DNA of 8,427 nucleotides, taken from NCBI GenBank assembly GCA_035691065.1, contig DASSJT010000228.1, positions 1 through 8,427 of the forward strand, in the 5' to 3' direction. This DNA comes from DASSJT01 sp035691065. Its GTDB lineage: Bacteria > Actinomycetota > Actinomycetes > Actinomycetales > Dermatophilaceae. The notes beneath the pieces are model-generated. The model worked only from the letters and a program-made list of their open reading frames with translations, had not been told where the DNA came from and did no database searches. The position numbers and the translations under genes are program-made. This document shows positions 1-6,593 of the stretch, in pieces (the stretch's first letter is position 1; every line of letters starts with the position of its first letter).

Positions 1-686
1 GTGACCGCCAGCTTCGATACCGCCGCGAGCCGGCTGACCACCGACGTGGTCGGGACCACTCGCCCGGGTGCGTCGCGCAGGAACAGCCAGGCCACCACGG
101 CATACACGGCCAAAACCGCCGCGGTGATGAGGAAGGGCGCCTCCTCACTGACGTTCTTGACCAGCTTGACCGTGGTCAGGGCGCTGATGGCGGTGCCGCC
201 CATGCCGGCGCCGAAGATGCCGATCGCAAAGCCCCGGCGCTCGGGTGGAAACCACGAGTTGACGAAGGGCACGCCGATGGCGAAGGCCGTGCCGCCGATG
301 CCGAGGAAGAAGCCGCCCACCAGCAGGGCCGCGAGCGAGTGCTGGCCGAACAGCCCGAGGAACAGGATGGGAACGATGGTCGCGACGGAGATGATCGGGA
401 ACATGACGCGTCCGCCGAAGCGGTCGGTGAGCGCCCCCACGGGGATGCGGCCCAGCGAGCCGACGATGACCGGCACGGCCACGAGCAGGGCCTGCTGCCC
501 GCCGGAGAGCCCCAGCTGCTCCTTGTAGCGCGGCGCCAGCGGGCTCAGCAGCGCCCAGGCCCAGAAGTTGAGGGCGAACCCGGTCGTCGCGAGCACGAGC
601 ATGAGGTTCCGGGTGCCCCCGGTCGGGCTCGGCTGCGAGGACGCGGCCGGTCCGGTCGGGACCTGGCGCCGGTGGATGTCGGTCAT
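1..686 (-). CDS. narK: Nitrate/nitrite transporter, NarK family of the MFS (C-terminus cut by window edge)
   Basis: This is an inner-membrane major facilitator protein likely to import nitrate or exchange nitrate for nitrite. I translated the minus strand from ATG at 686 and obtained 228 codons with no stop, continuing past base 1, so roughly the second half is missing. After a hydrophilic N-terminus of about 27 residues come hydrophobic segments starting at FALNFWAWALLSPL (37-50). The TM2-like GSLGRIPVG (77-85) carries the Arg expected for substrate binding in NarK proteins. MFS motif A appears as GALTDRFGG (84-92). The stretch LGIGGTAFAIGVPFVNSWFPPERRG (split over 128-152) and FGAGMGG (158-164) matches the nitrate signature of the family. 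Nitrate specificity is inferred from these motifs. The start is uncertain: the good GGAG (704-707) lies 17 bases upstream and only a weak GGGA (692-695) is well placed. No nitrate or nitrite reductase gene is visible here. Confidence 0.85.
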   Translation of the reverse strand, partial: MTDIHRRQVPTGPAASSQPSPTGGTRNLMLVLATTGFALNFWAWALLSPLAPRYKEQLGLSGGQQALLVAVPVIVGSLGRIPVGALTDRFGGRVMFPIISVATIVPILFLGLFGQHSLAALLVGGFFLGIGGTAFAIGVPFVNSWFPPERRGFAIGIFGAGMGGTAISALTTVKLVKNVSEEAPFLITAAVLAVYAVVAWLFLRDAPGRVVPTTSVVSRLAAVSKLAV

Positions 687-707
687 GGCATTCCCATCGC
701 TGTCTCC
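683..707 (-). promoter_or_regulatory. Possible 4-codon leader ORF overlapping the narK start (ATGA)
   Basis: On the minus strand a GGAG at 707-704 is followed after 6 bases by ATG GGA ATG CCA TGA (697-683). The TGA overlaps the narK ATG (686-684) as ATGA. The best ribosome binding site in the narK leader is therefore placed for the mini-ORF, not for narK. This could mean translation by re-initiation, or it may be chance in a short stretch. Confidence 0.25.
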
Positions 708-724
708 AGGTGGACAAAAGTGAA

Positions 725-744
725 GAACGCGCTCTCCCGCGTTC
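725..744. promoter_or_regulatory. Inverted repeat GAACGCG-N6-CGCGTTC upstream of narK
   Basis: Perfect 7-bp arms (725-731 and 738-744) flank the 6-base loop CTCTCC. The repeat lies about 40 bases upstream of the narK start, where a promoter or operator would sit. Size and symmetry fit a dimeric helix-turn-helix regulator, but a hairpin in the narK leader is equally possible. I do not recognise the motif as belonging to a known regulator. Confidence 0.35.
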
Positions 745-784
745 CTACCTCACCTTGGTGGCACCTGTCATCAGGGAACAGGGA

Positions 785-803
785 CCAAAGGCCCTCGCTT
801 TGG
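785..803. repeat. Inverted repeat CCAAAG-N7-CTTTGG
   Basis: Arms of 6 bp (785-790 and 798-803) surround a 7-base centre. An alternative pairing AGGCC/GGCCT (789-793 with 802-806) overlaps it. It lies about 100 bases upstream of the narK start. Its role is unknown. Confidence 0.3.
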
Positions 804-843
804 CCTCCATCCACGCCATCCACCCCGGATTGGGGCGTGCACC

Positions 844-866
844 TTTCTCGGGTCACCCGATGAAGG
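844..866. repeat. Palindromic repeat, copy 1 (core TCGGGT-C-ACCCGA)
   Basis: This 23-bp unit is identical to 906-928 except at base 862 (G here, A at 924). The core 848-860 is a 13-bp odd palindrome centred on C854, and outer CCTT (843-846) and AAGG (863-866) extend the symmetry. It may be a regulator operator for narK or one member of a dispersed intergenic repeat family. Confidence 0.5.
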
Positions 867-869
867 CGC

Positions 870-900
870 GCTTCCCCCCACGTGCGAACCGGGGGAAAGC
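870..900. repeat. Hairpin between the two palindromic repeats (GC-rich stem, 12-base loop)
   Basis: TTCCCCC (872-878) pairs with GGGGGAA (891-897), and GC at 870-871 pairs with GC at 899-900 across one bulged A. The result is about 9 bp of stem with a 12-base loop. On the minus strand it would form 62-92 bases after the dehydrogenase stop, so it could end or stabilise that transcript. There is no T-run, so I do not call a terminator. Confidence 0.35.
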
Positions 901-905
901 GGACG

Positions 906-928
906 TTTCTCGGGTCACCCGATAAAGG
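906..928. repeat. Palindromic repeat, copy 2 (core TCGGGT-C-ACCCGA)
   Basis: The core is at 910-922, centred on C916, exactly 62 bp from the centre of copy 1, or close to six helical turns. TTT (906-908) and AAA (924-926) extend the inverted symmetry. It lies 34 bases beyond the dehydrogenase stop codon. Confidence 0.5.
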
Positions 929-961
929 TGGCCGGCCGGGGCGACGTCATTCGCGGGGGCG

Positions 962-1717
962 TCAGTCGAGGGGGCCGCCCGCAACGTAGATCACCTGGCC
1001 GGACACGAAGCCGGCCTCCTCCCTGCACAGGAACGAGATCGTGGCCGCGATGTCCTCCGGCTGGCCGACCCGCTGCACCGGGATCTGGGCGGCCGAGTGT
1101 GTGATGAAGTCCTCGAACGACACGCCCAGGCGCTCGGCCGTCGCCTTTGTCATGTCGGTCTGGATGAACCCCGGGGCAACCGCGTTGGCGGTGACGCCGA
1201 ACCGGCCCAGCTCGATCGCCATCGTCTTGGTGAAGCCCTGCAGACCCGCCTTCGCCGCCGAGTAGTTGGCCTGGCCGCGGTTGCCCTGGGCCGAGGACGA
1301 GGAGAGGTTGACGATCCGGCCGAACTTCTCCTGGGTCATGTAGGCCTGGCAGGCGCGGGTCATCAGGAACGCGCCGCGCAGGTGCACCGCTATGACGGCG
1401 TCCCAGTCCTCCTCGGTCATCTTGTGAATGAGGTTGTCGCGGATGATCCCGGCGTTGTTGACGAGGACCACCGGAGCGCCCAGCTCCTCGGCCACCCGGC
1501 GGACGGCACTCTCGACCTGGTCGGCCTTGCTCACGTCGACGCCAACCCCGATCGCGCGGCCGCCGGCAGCACCGATGGCGTCCACGGTCCCGGCGCAGGA
1601 AGCCTCGTCGAGGTCGAGCACTCCCACCGCGAAGCCGTCCGCCGCCAGGCGCCTGGCCGTGGCGGCCCCGATGCCACGCGCGGCCCCGGTCACAATCGCA
1701 GTGCGCTGTGTGCTCAC
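962..1717 (-). CDS. fabG: Short-chain dehydrogenase, 3-oxoacyl-ACP reductase (FabG) type
   Basis: This is a 251-residue NAD(P)H-dependent oxidoreductase, a normal length for a classical SDR. The Rossmann cofactor motif TGAARGIG is at 10-17 and NNAG at 87-90. The catalytic Ser139, Tyr152 and Lys156 (in ANYSAAKAG) are present. The C-terminal half reads APGFIQTDM (181-189) and ends FVSGQVIYVAGGPLD, as in FabG-like reductases. The position of the fourth tetrad residue, usually Asn, appears to be His112 (VHLRGAF), a variant seen in several SDR subgroups. The likely reaction is reduction of a 3-oxoacyl-ACP or -CoA, but SDR substrates are hard to predict from sequence and a 3-hydroxyacyl-CoA dehydrogenase or unrelated alcohol dehydrogenase is possible. 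The GTG start at 1717 is supported by GGAGG (1723-1727) five bases upstream and by the family N-terminus. The gene is transcribed away from glgX, with a TetR-type palindrome 49 bp upstream. No other lipid gene is in view. Confidence 0.9.
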   Translation of the reverse strand: MSTQRTAIVTGAARGIGAATARRLAADGFAVGVLDLDEASCAGTVDAIGAAGGRAIGVGVDVSKADQVESAVRRVAEELGAPVVLVNNAGIIRDNLIHKMTEEDWDAVIAVHLRGAFLMTRACQAYMTQEKFGRIVNLSSSSAQGNRGQANYSAAKAGLQGFTKTMAIELGRFGVTANAVAPGFIQTDMTKATAERLGVSFEDFITHSAAQIPVQRVGQPEDIAATISFLCREEAGFVSGQVIYVAGGPLD

Positions 1718-1766
1718 GGAATCCTCCAGAGTTTCGATAGGTTCTACTGTCGCCGCGGGCACTCTA

Positions 1767-1782
1767 CTAAGCGCACGCTTAG
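1767..1782. promoter_or_regulatory. TetR-type operator palindrome CTAAGCGCACGCTTAG
   Basis: Perfect 7-bp arms CTAAGCG/CGCTTAG flank a 2-base centre (CA). The site lies 49 bp upstream of the dehydrogenase GTG and 172 bp upstream of glgX. Size and TAAGCG-type half-sites resemble operators of TetR-family repressors found before fatty-acid and acyl-CoA genes in actinobacteria. On the minus strand, TTAGTA (1765-1770) and TAGAAC (1741-1746) with an 18-base spacer form a weak promoter that it would overlap. No repressor gene is in the window. Confidence 0.5.
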
Positions 1783-1789
1783 GGCGGGA

Positions 1790-1801
1790 GCCCCCGGGGG
1801 C
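1790..1801. repeat. GC palindrome GCCCCCGGGGGC
   Basis: A perfect 12-bp palindrome lies 7 bp from the TetR-type site in the divergent intergenic region. In DNA this rich in G+C it may mean little. Confidence 0.25.
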
Positions 1802-1803
1802 AC

Positions 1804-1879
1804 GACCGGCGCGACCTGCCAGCAGGGCCGGCACCACACCCACGCACGACCAGCACCACGCACGCATGACCGACACCAC
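1804..1879. repeat. Degenerate tandem 12-mers GRCCRRCACCAC in the glgX upstream region
   Basis: Four related 12-mers start at 1804, 1826, 1848 and 1868, so the spacing is 22, 22 and 20 bp. The last three fit GRCCRRCACCAC exactly, and the first (GACCGGCGCGAC) differs at two positions. Half of the unit is C/A-rich and the region has few T. Spacing near two helical turns would place the units on one face of the helix. They end 75 bp before the glgX start. They could be binding sites for an activator or repressor of the trehalose operon, or a decayed tandem repeat. Confidence 0.35.
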
Positions 1880-1954
1880 ACGGGGCCATGGACGTCCTCG
1901 CACCATCGGCGGCTCGCCGCCACGAACCTCTGTGAGAGAGGGCGGGCAACAGGT

Positions 1955-4123
1955 ATGCACACCTGGCCAGGCAAGGCCTACCCCCTGGGCGCCACCTACG
2001 ACGGAACGGGCGTCAACTTCGCGGTCTTCTCCGAGGCGGCCCAGAAGGTCGAGCTCTGCCTCATCGACGATGCGGGCGCTGAGCAGCGCGTCCGCCTGCC
2101 CGAGATCGACGGCTTCGTCTGGCATGCCTACCTCCCGGGCATCCAGCCGGGCCAGCGCTACGGCTTCCGGGTCTACGGGCCGTTCGACCCCATCAACGGC
2201 TACCGCTGCGACCCCAGCAAGCTCCTGCTCGACCCCTACGCCAAGGCCATCGACGGCTCGATGACCTACCACCCCTCGCTGTTCAGCTACCGGGAAGACG
2301 ACCCTGCCGCGGGTGCCACCGGCAAGCTCAACCGGCTCGACAGCCTGGGACACACCCTGCTGTCAGTCGTCACCAACCCCTTCTTCGACTGGGGTCAGGA
2401 CCGCCACCCGCGCCACGAGTACCACGACACGGTGGTCTACGAGGCCCACGTGAAGGGCCTGAGCAAGCTGCACCCGGAGGTCCCGGACGAGATCCGGGGG
2501 ACGTATGCCGGCGTCGCCCACCCCGCGGTCATCGACCACCTGCGAGAGCTGGGCGTGACGGCGATCGAGCTGATGCCGGTGCACCAGTTCGTCCACGACT
2601 TCCACCTGCTCGACCGCGGCCTGCGCAACTACTGGGGCTACAACACGATCGGGTTCATGGCGCCGCACAACGGCTATGCGGCCTACGGCACCCGGGGCGA
2701 GCAGGTCACCGAGTTCAAGGGCATGGTCAAGGCGCTCCACGAGGCCGACATCGAGGTCATCCTCGACGTCGTCTACAACCACACCGCGGAGGGCAACCAC
2801 TTCGGGCCGACCCTCGCCTTCCGCGGCATCGACAACAACGCCTACTACCGCCTCGTCGACGAGGACCGGGCCCACTACTACGACACCACCGGCACCGGCA
2901 ACTCGCTGCTGATGCGCCACCCGCACGTGCTGCAGCTGATCATGGACTCGCTGCGCTACTGGGTGACCGAGATGCACGTCGACGGCTTCCGGTTCGACCT
3001 CGCCGCCACCCTGGCCCGGCAGTTCCATGAGGTCGACCGCCTGTCGGCGTTCTTCGACCTGGTCCAGCAGGACCCCGTGGTCAGCCAGGTCAAGCTGATC
3101 GCCGAGCCGTGGGACGTCGGCGACGGGGGCTACCAGGTGGGCAACTTCCCGCCCCTCTGGACCGAGTGGAACGGCAAGTATCGCGACACGGTGCGCGACT
3201 TCTGGCGCGGGGAGCCGGCGACGCTCGGCGAGTTCGCGTCGCGGCTCACCGGCTCGTCGGACCTGTACGAGCACAGCGGGCGCAAGCCCATCGCCTCGAT
3301 CAACTTCGTGACGGCGCACGACGGCTTCACCCTCCGTGACCTGGTCTCCTACAACGAGAAGCACAACGAGGCCAACGGCGAGGACAACCGTGACGGCGAG
3401 AGCCACAACCGCTCCTGGAACTGCGGTGCCGAGGGGCCGACCGACGACGCCGAGGTCAACGCCCTGCGCCTGCAGCAGCAGCGCAACCTGTTGACCACTC
3501 TTCTGCTCTCCCAGGGCGTGCCGATGCTCGCCCACGGAGACGAGATCGGACGCACCCAGCACGGCAACAACAACGCCTACTGCCAGGACACCGAGATCTC
3601 GTGGGTCGACTGGGGCCTCGACGGCGACCAGCGCGAGCTGCTCGCCTTCACCCAGCGGCTGATGGAGCTGCGCCGGGACCACCCGGTCTTCCGGCGCCGC
3701 AGGTTCTTCGCCGGCAGCGCCGACCACGGCGGCGAGAGCGAGATCGGCGACATCGCCTGGTTCAAGCCGGACGGCCAGCACATGGACGAGGAGAGCTGGG
3801 CTGCGGGCGCCAGGTGCCTGATGGTCTTCCTCAACGGCGAGGCTATCCCCGAGCCGGACACCCGGGGCAACCCCATCTATGACGACCACTTCCTCATGGT
3901 GATCAACGGCGACGCCGCCCCGAAGTCCTTCACGCTCCCTCCTGCCGAGTACGGCCGCCTCTGGGAGCCGGAGATCGACACCGGGGTGCAGCTGGTCGAG
4001 CCGGCGACGTACAAGCCGGCCTCGGAGATCACCGCGGAGGGCCGCAGCGTCATGGTCCTGCGGTGCCCGCGGGAGCTGCCGGTGACGACGGCGGCCGGAC
4101 TCGCCTCCCGGGCCCGCCGATAA
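1955..4123 (+). CDS. glgX: Glycogen debranching enzyme (isoamylase type, GH13) GlgX/TreX
   Basis: This 722-residue cytoplasmic enzyme hydrolyses alpha-1,6 branches in glycogen or limit dextrins and supplies linear chains to TreY. An N-terminal CBM48-like domain occupies about 1-140 (WPGKAYPLGATYDGTGVNFA). The GH13 barrel follows, with region I DVVYNH (271-276), region II GFRFDLA (344-350, nucleophile Asp348), region III LIAEPWD (381-387, acid/base Glu384) and region IV FVTAHDG (451-457, Asp456). The isoamylase-type NEKHNEANGEDNRDG follows (467-481). A beta-rich C-terminal domain ends at about 707. Length and motifs are normal for the family. ATG1955 was chosen because the family usually starts M-x-x-W-P-G. 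The frame is open upstream, but there is no homology there. The ribosome binding site is poor: AGGT touches the ATG and GAGAGGG lies 12-17 bases away. The gene is first in the glgX-treY-treZ operon. The other name, treX, is used for such operons, and the context favours a role in trehalose synthesis as well as glycogen turnover. Confidence 0.95.
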   Translation: MHTWPGKAYPLGATYDGTGVNFAVFSEAAQKVELCLIDDAGAEQRVRLPEIDGFVWHAYLPGIQPGQRYGFRVYGPFDPINGYRCDPSKLLLDPYAKAIDGSMTYHPSLFSYREDDPAAGATGKLNRLDSLGHTLLSVVTNPFFDWGQDRHPRHEYHDTVVYEAHVKGLSKLHPEVPDEIRGTYAGVAHPAVIDHLRELGVTAIELMPVHQFVHDFHLLDRGLRNYWGYNTIGFMAPHNGYAAYGTRGEQVTEFKGMVKALHEADIEVILDVVYNHTAEGNHFGPTLAFRGIDNNAYYRLVDEDRAHYYDTTGTGNSLLMRHPHVLQLIMDSLRYWVTEMHVDGFRFDLAATLARQFHEVDRLSAFFDLVQQDPVVSQVKLIAEPWDVGDGGYQVGNFPPLWTEWNGKYRDTVRDFWRGEPATLGEFASRLTGSSDLYEHSGRKPIASINFVTAHDGFTLRDLVSYNEKHNEANGEDNRDGESHNRSWNCGAEGPTDDAEVNALRLQQQRNLLTTLLLSQGVPMLAHGDEIGRTQHGNNNAYCQDTEISWVDWGLDGDQRELLAFTQRLMELRRDHPVFRRRRFFAGSADHGGESEIGDIAWFKPDGQHMDEESWAAGARCLMVFLNGEAIPEPDTRGNPIYDDHFLMVINGDAAPKSFTLPPAEYGRLWEPEIDTGVQLVEPATYKPASEITAEGRSVMVLRCPRELPVTTAAGLASRARR

Positions 4124-4126
4124 CAG

Positions 4127-4131
4127 GGTGA
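4127..4131 (+). promoter_or_regulatory. Ribosome binding site deciding the treY start
   Basis: GGTGA, part of the AGGAGGTGA consensus, stands 5 bases before ATG 4137. The in-frame GTG at 4128 overlaps this site and has no binding site of its own. I therefore prefer ATG 4137. Confidence 0.5.
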
Positions 4132-4136
4132 GTCGT

Positions 4137-6593
4137 ATGCCGGACGGCCGAGCCGCCCACCGCCCCCCAGCTGGGCGGGTGGTCCCCTCCTCGACCTACC
4201 GGCTCCAGCTGCAGCCCGGCTTCACCTTCGCGGACGCCATGGGGCAGGCGGACTACCTTGCGGCGCTGGGAGTTTCGCACGTCTACCTCTCGCCGATCCT
4301 GCAGAGCGCCGTCGGCAGCACGCACGGCTACGACGTCGTCGACCACCAGCAGGTCAGTGCCGAGCTGGGGGGACGGGAGGGCTTCGAGGCTCTGGCGGAA
4401 GCACTGCGGGCCCGCGGCCTCGGTGTGGTCGTCGACGTCGTCCCCAACCACATGACCGTGCCTGTGCCCGAGTGGCGCAACGCCGCCCTGTGGTCGATGC
4501 TGCGCGAGGGTCGGGACTCGCCGCACGCGTCATGGTTCGACGTCGACTGGGAGTCGCTGGACGGCCAGGTCCTCATGCCGGTGCTGGGCGGGCGGTTGGA
4601 GGACGTCCTCGCCGCGGGCGAGCTGCTGCTGGCTTCGGACGGCGGCGCGAACGGCTCGGAGACGGTCCTGCGCTACCACGACCACGAGTTCCCGGTACGG
4701 CCCGGCACCGAAAAGCTGCCGCTAACCGATCTCGTTGCGCGCCAGGCCTACCGCCTGTCCTCGTGGCGCGAGACGGAGGCGCTCAACTACCGGCGCTTCT
4801 TCGACGTCACGTCGCTGATCGCCGTGCGCGTGGAGGACCCCGAGGTATTCGACGCGACGCACGGCCTCCTGCTCGAGCTGGTCGGTGCCGGACAGGTCGA
4901 TGGCCTGCGGATCGACCACCCCGACGGGCTCGCCGACCCGCAGGGATACCTCGCCCACCTGGCCGACGCCACGGGCGACGCCTGGGTGGTGGCGGAGAAG
5001 ATCCTCGAGGGGGACGAGGAGCTCCAGGACTCGTGGCGATGCGCCGGCACCACGGGCTACGACACGCTCCTGCGCGTCCAGCACGTGTTCGTCGACCCGG
5101 ATGGAGCCGACGAGCTGAGCGGGCTGTATGCCGGCCTGCTCGGGGATGCCGCAAGCCTCGCCGAGGAGGTGGTCGCCGCCAAGCAGCAGGTCGTCGACAC
5201 AGTACTGGTCCCCGAGGTCGAGCGGCTGCTGAGGCTGCTGGGCGCGCTCGCCCCGGACTTCCCGGGTCCCTCACTGCGGCGGGCCCTCGCCGCGCTGCTG
5301 GTCTCCATGGACCGTTACCGCGCCTACTCGCCCGCCACCACCCCGGCTGCCTGCGCGGTCGTCGATGATGCCGTGGAGCGCGCGGGCGCCCGCGTCCCCG
5401 ACCACGACCACCCTGCACTGGCGCAGCTGCGCGACCTGGTCATCGGGCGCCCGGCTGCCCCTCCCGCGCGCGAGTGCCCGGAGGCGGTCTCCGAGCTCGG
5501 GACTCGCTTCGAGCAGACCTGCGGCCCAGTGATGGCCAAGGGCGTCGAGGACACCGCCTTCTACCGGTACACCCGGCTGACCGCCCTCAACGAGGTCGGC
5601 GGCGACCCGGCCATCGCCGGAATCCCACCGGAGGAGCTCCACGCCTTCGCCGCGCGCACGCTCGCCGCCTGGCCCACGACGATGACCACCCTCTCCACCC
5701 ACGACACCAAGCGCTCGGAGGACGTGCGAGCCCGGCTGGCTGCCCTGGCCGAGCGGCCGGCCGAGTGGGCGGCGTGGGTCGCGACCGCGAGGGACCTGGC
5801 AGCGCCGTTCCGGCGCCCCGAGCTGGACGCGGCGACGGAGTACCTCGTGTGGCAGACGATGGTGGGCGCCTGGCCAGTCTCAGAGGAGCGACTGCGGGCG
5901 TATGCCGTGAAGGCCGTGCGGGAGGCCAAGCGGCACACCACGTGGACCGACCCCGATCCGGGGTACGAGTCGGCCGTGGCCGCCTTCGTCTCTGGTCTCT
6001 CCAACCACCCGGGCATCGCCCCCCACGTCGAGCGTTGGGTCGAGTCCACGGCGCCCTCGTGGCGGGCGACCCTGCTGGGCCAGAAGCTGCTCCAGCTCGT
6101 GCTGCCCGGCGTCCCGGACGTCTACCAGGGGAGCGAGCTCGTCGACCTGTCCCTCGTCGACCCCGACAACCGGCGCCTCGTCGACTTCGCCGCTCGAAGC
6201 GAGCGCCTGTCCGGGCTGCGGGCAGGCCGCCCACCGGAGGACCTGTCGGACGAGAAGCTACTGGTCACCTCGCTGGCGCTCGAGCTCCGGCGGGCGCACC
6301 CCGAGTGGTTCATCGGCACGAGCGCCACCTACGAGGCGGTCCCCACGTCCAGCCAGCACGCCCTGGCTCTCGCCCGGGGCGACGGCTCCGGGCCGGCAGT
6401 CGTGGCGGTCGCGACGCGCTTCCCACACCGCCTCGAGCAGAGCGGCGGATGGGCCGACCACACCCTGGATCTTCCTTCTGGCCAATGGCGAGATCTATTC
6501 TCGCGCAACGGTTCCCGCTTTGCTGGAGGGGTGCGGCTCGCCGACGTGTTCGCCGACCTGCCCGTCGCCCTCCTGGTGAGGATCACTTCGTGA
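4137..6593 (+). CDS. treY: Maltooligosyl trehalose synthase (GH13) TreY
   Basis: This 818-residue cytoplasmic transglycosylating isomerase converts the reducing-end alpha-1,4 bond of a maltooligosaccharide to alpha,alpha-1,1, giving maltooligosyl trehalose. The N-terminus has the TreY signature PSSTYRLQLQPGFTF (17-31), then YLSPILQSAVGSTHGYDVVD (50-69). Catalytic regions are DVVPNH (100-105), GLRIDHPDGL (256-265, nucleophile Asp260), VAEKIL (285-290, Glu287) and LSTHDTKRSEDVRARL (519-534, Asp523). MAKGVEDTAFYRY (467-479) and LPGVPDVYQGSE (656-667) are further TreY hallmarks. The long insert between regions III and IV is the alpha-helical part expected in this family, and total length is normal. 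The gene begins 13 bases after the glgX stop and its TGA overlaps the treZ start (GTGA). Starting at GTG 4128 would add only three residues. The last 120 bases contain an unusual cluster of rare codons (6468-6527). Confidence 0.95.
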   Translation: MPDGRAAHRPPAGRVVPSSTYRLQLQPGFTFADAMGQADYLAALGVSHVYLSPILQSAVGSTHGYDVVDHQQVSAELGGREGFEALAEALRARGLGVVVDVVPNHMTVPVPEWRNAALWSMLREGRDSPHASWFDVDWESLDGQVLMPVLGGRLEDVLAAGELLLASDGGANGSETVLRYHDHEFPVRPGTEKLPLTDLVARQAYRLSSWRETEALNYRRFFDVTSLIAVRVEDPEVFDATHGLLLELVGAGQVDGLRIDHPDGLADPQGYLAHLADATGDAWVVAEKILEGDEELQDSWRCAGTTGYDTLLRVQHVFVDPDGADELSGLYAGLLGDAASLAEEVVAAKQQVVDTVLVPEVERLLRLLGALAPDFPGPSLRRALAALLVSMDRYRAYSPATTPAACAVVDDAVERAGARVPDHDHPALAQLRDLVIGRPAAPPARECPEAVSELGTRFEQTCGPVMAKGVEDTAFYRYTRLTALNEVGGDPAIAGIPPEELHAFAARTLAAWPTTMTTLSTHDTKRSEDVRARLAALAERPAEWAAWVATARDLAAPFRRPELDAATEYLVWQTMVGAWPVSEERLRAYAVKAVREAKRHTTWTDPDPGYESAVAAFVSGLSNHPGIAPHVERWVESTAPSWRATLLGQKLLQLVLPGVPDVYQGSELVDLSLVDPDNRRLVDFAARSERLSGLRAGRPPEDLSDEKLLVTSLALELRRAHPEWFIGTSATYEAVPTSSQHALALARGDGSGPAVVAVATRFPHRLEQSGGWADHTLDLPSGQWRDLFSRNGSRFAGGVRLADVFADLPVALLVRITS
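6578..6582 (+). promoter_or_regulatory. Ribosome binding site of treZ inside treY
   Basis: GAGGA stands 7 bases upstream of the treZ GTG (6590) and lies within the last codons of treY, which suits translational coupling. Confidence 0.55.

Larger units (their letters stand above)
687..961. other. Non-coding region between the dehydrogenase stop and narK, dense in inverted repeats
   Basis: These 275 bases separate two genes on the same strand. I find no convincing coding sequence in them. They should contain the end of the dehydrogenase transcript and the narK promoter, but I cannot pick a clear -10/-35 pair or a hairpin followed by a T-run. Several inverted repeats follow one another: 725-744, 751-760 (CACCTTGGTG), 785-803, 812-839 (CACGCC/GGCGTG arms), 848-860, 870-900, 910-922 and 930-937 (GGCCGGCC). 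Confidence 0.6.

Noticed and set aside
870..900. Rho-independent terminator for the dehydrogenase
   Set aside because: A stem is present but there is no T-run after it on the minus strand, so I list it only as a hairpin.
1097..1954. Open reading frame extending glgX upstream by 286 codons
   Set aside because: It runs antisense through the dehydrogenase and has no recognisable protein motif. The GlgX family N-terminus begins at Met 1955. Open frames are expected by chance at this G+C.
1718..2353. N-terminal extension of the dehydrogenase on the minus strand to 2353
   Set aside because: It is antisense to glgX, low in complexity, and absent from SDR proteins. The GTG at 1717 has a GGAGG at the right distance.
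2363..3889. 508-codon open frame antisense to glgX
   Set aside because: It is rich in Val, Asp, Glu, His and Arg, as expected from the complement of GC-ending codons. The plus strand here encodes all GH13 motifs.
5474..6589. In-frame upstream extension of treZ through treY
   Set aside because: It is out of frame with the conserved TreY sequence, and its product is Arg/Gly/Pro-rich and unlike TreZ. The TreZ homology starts at 6590.
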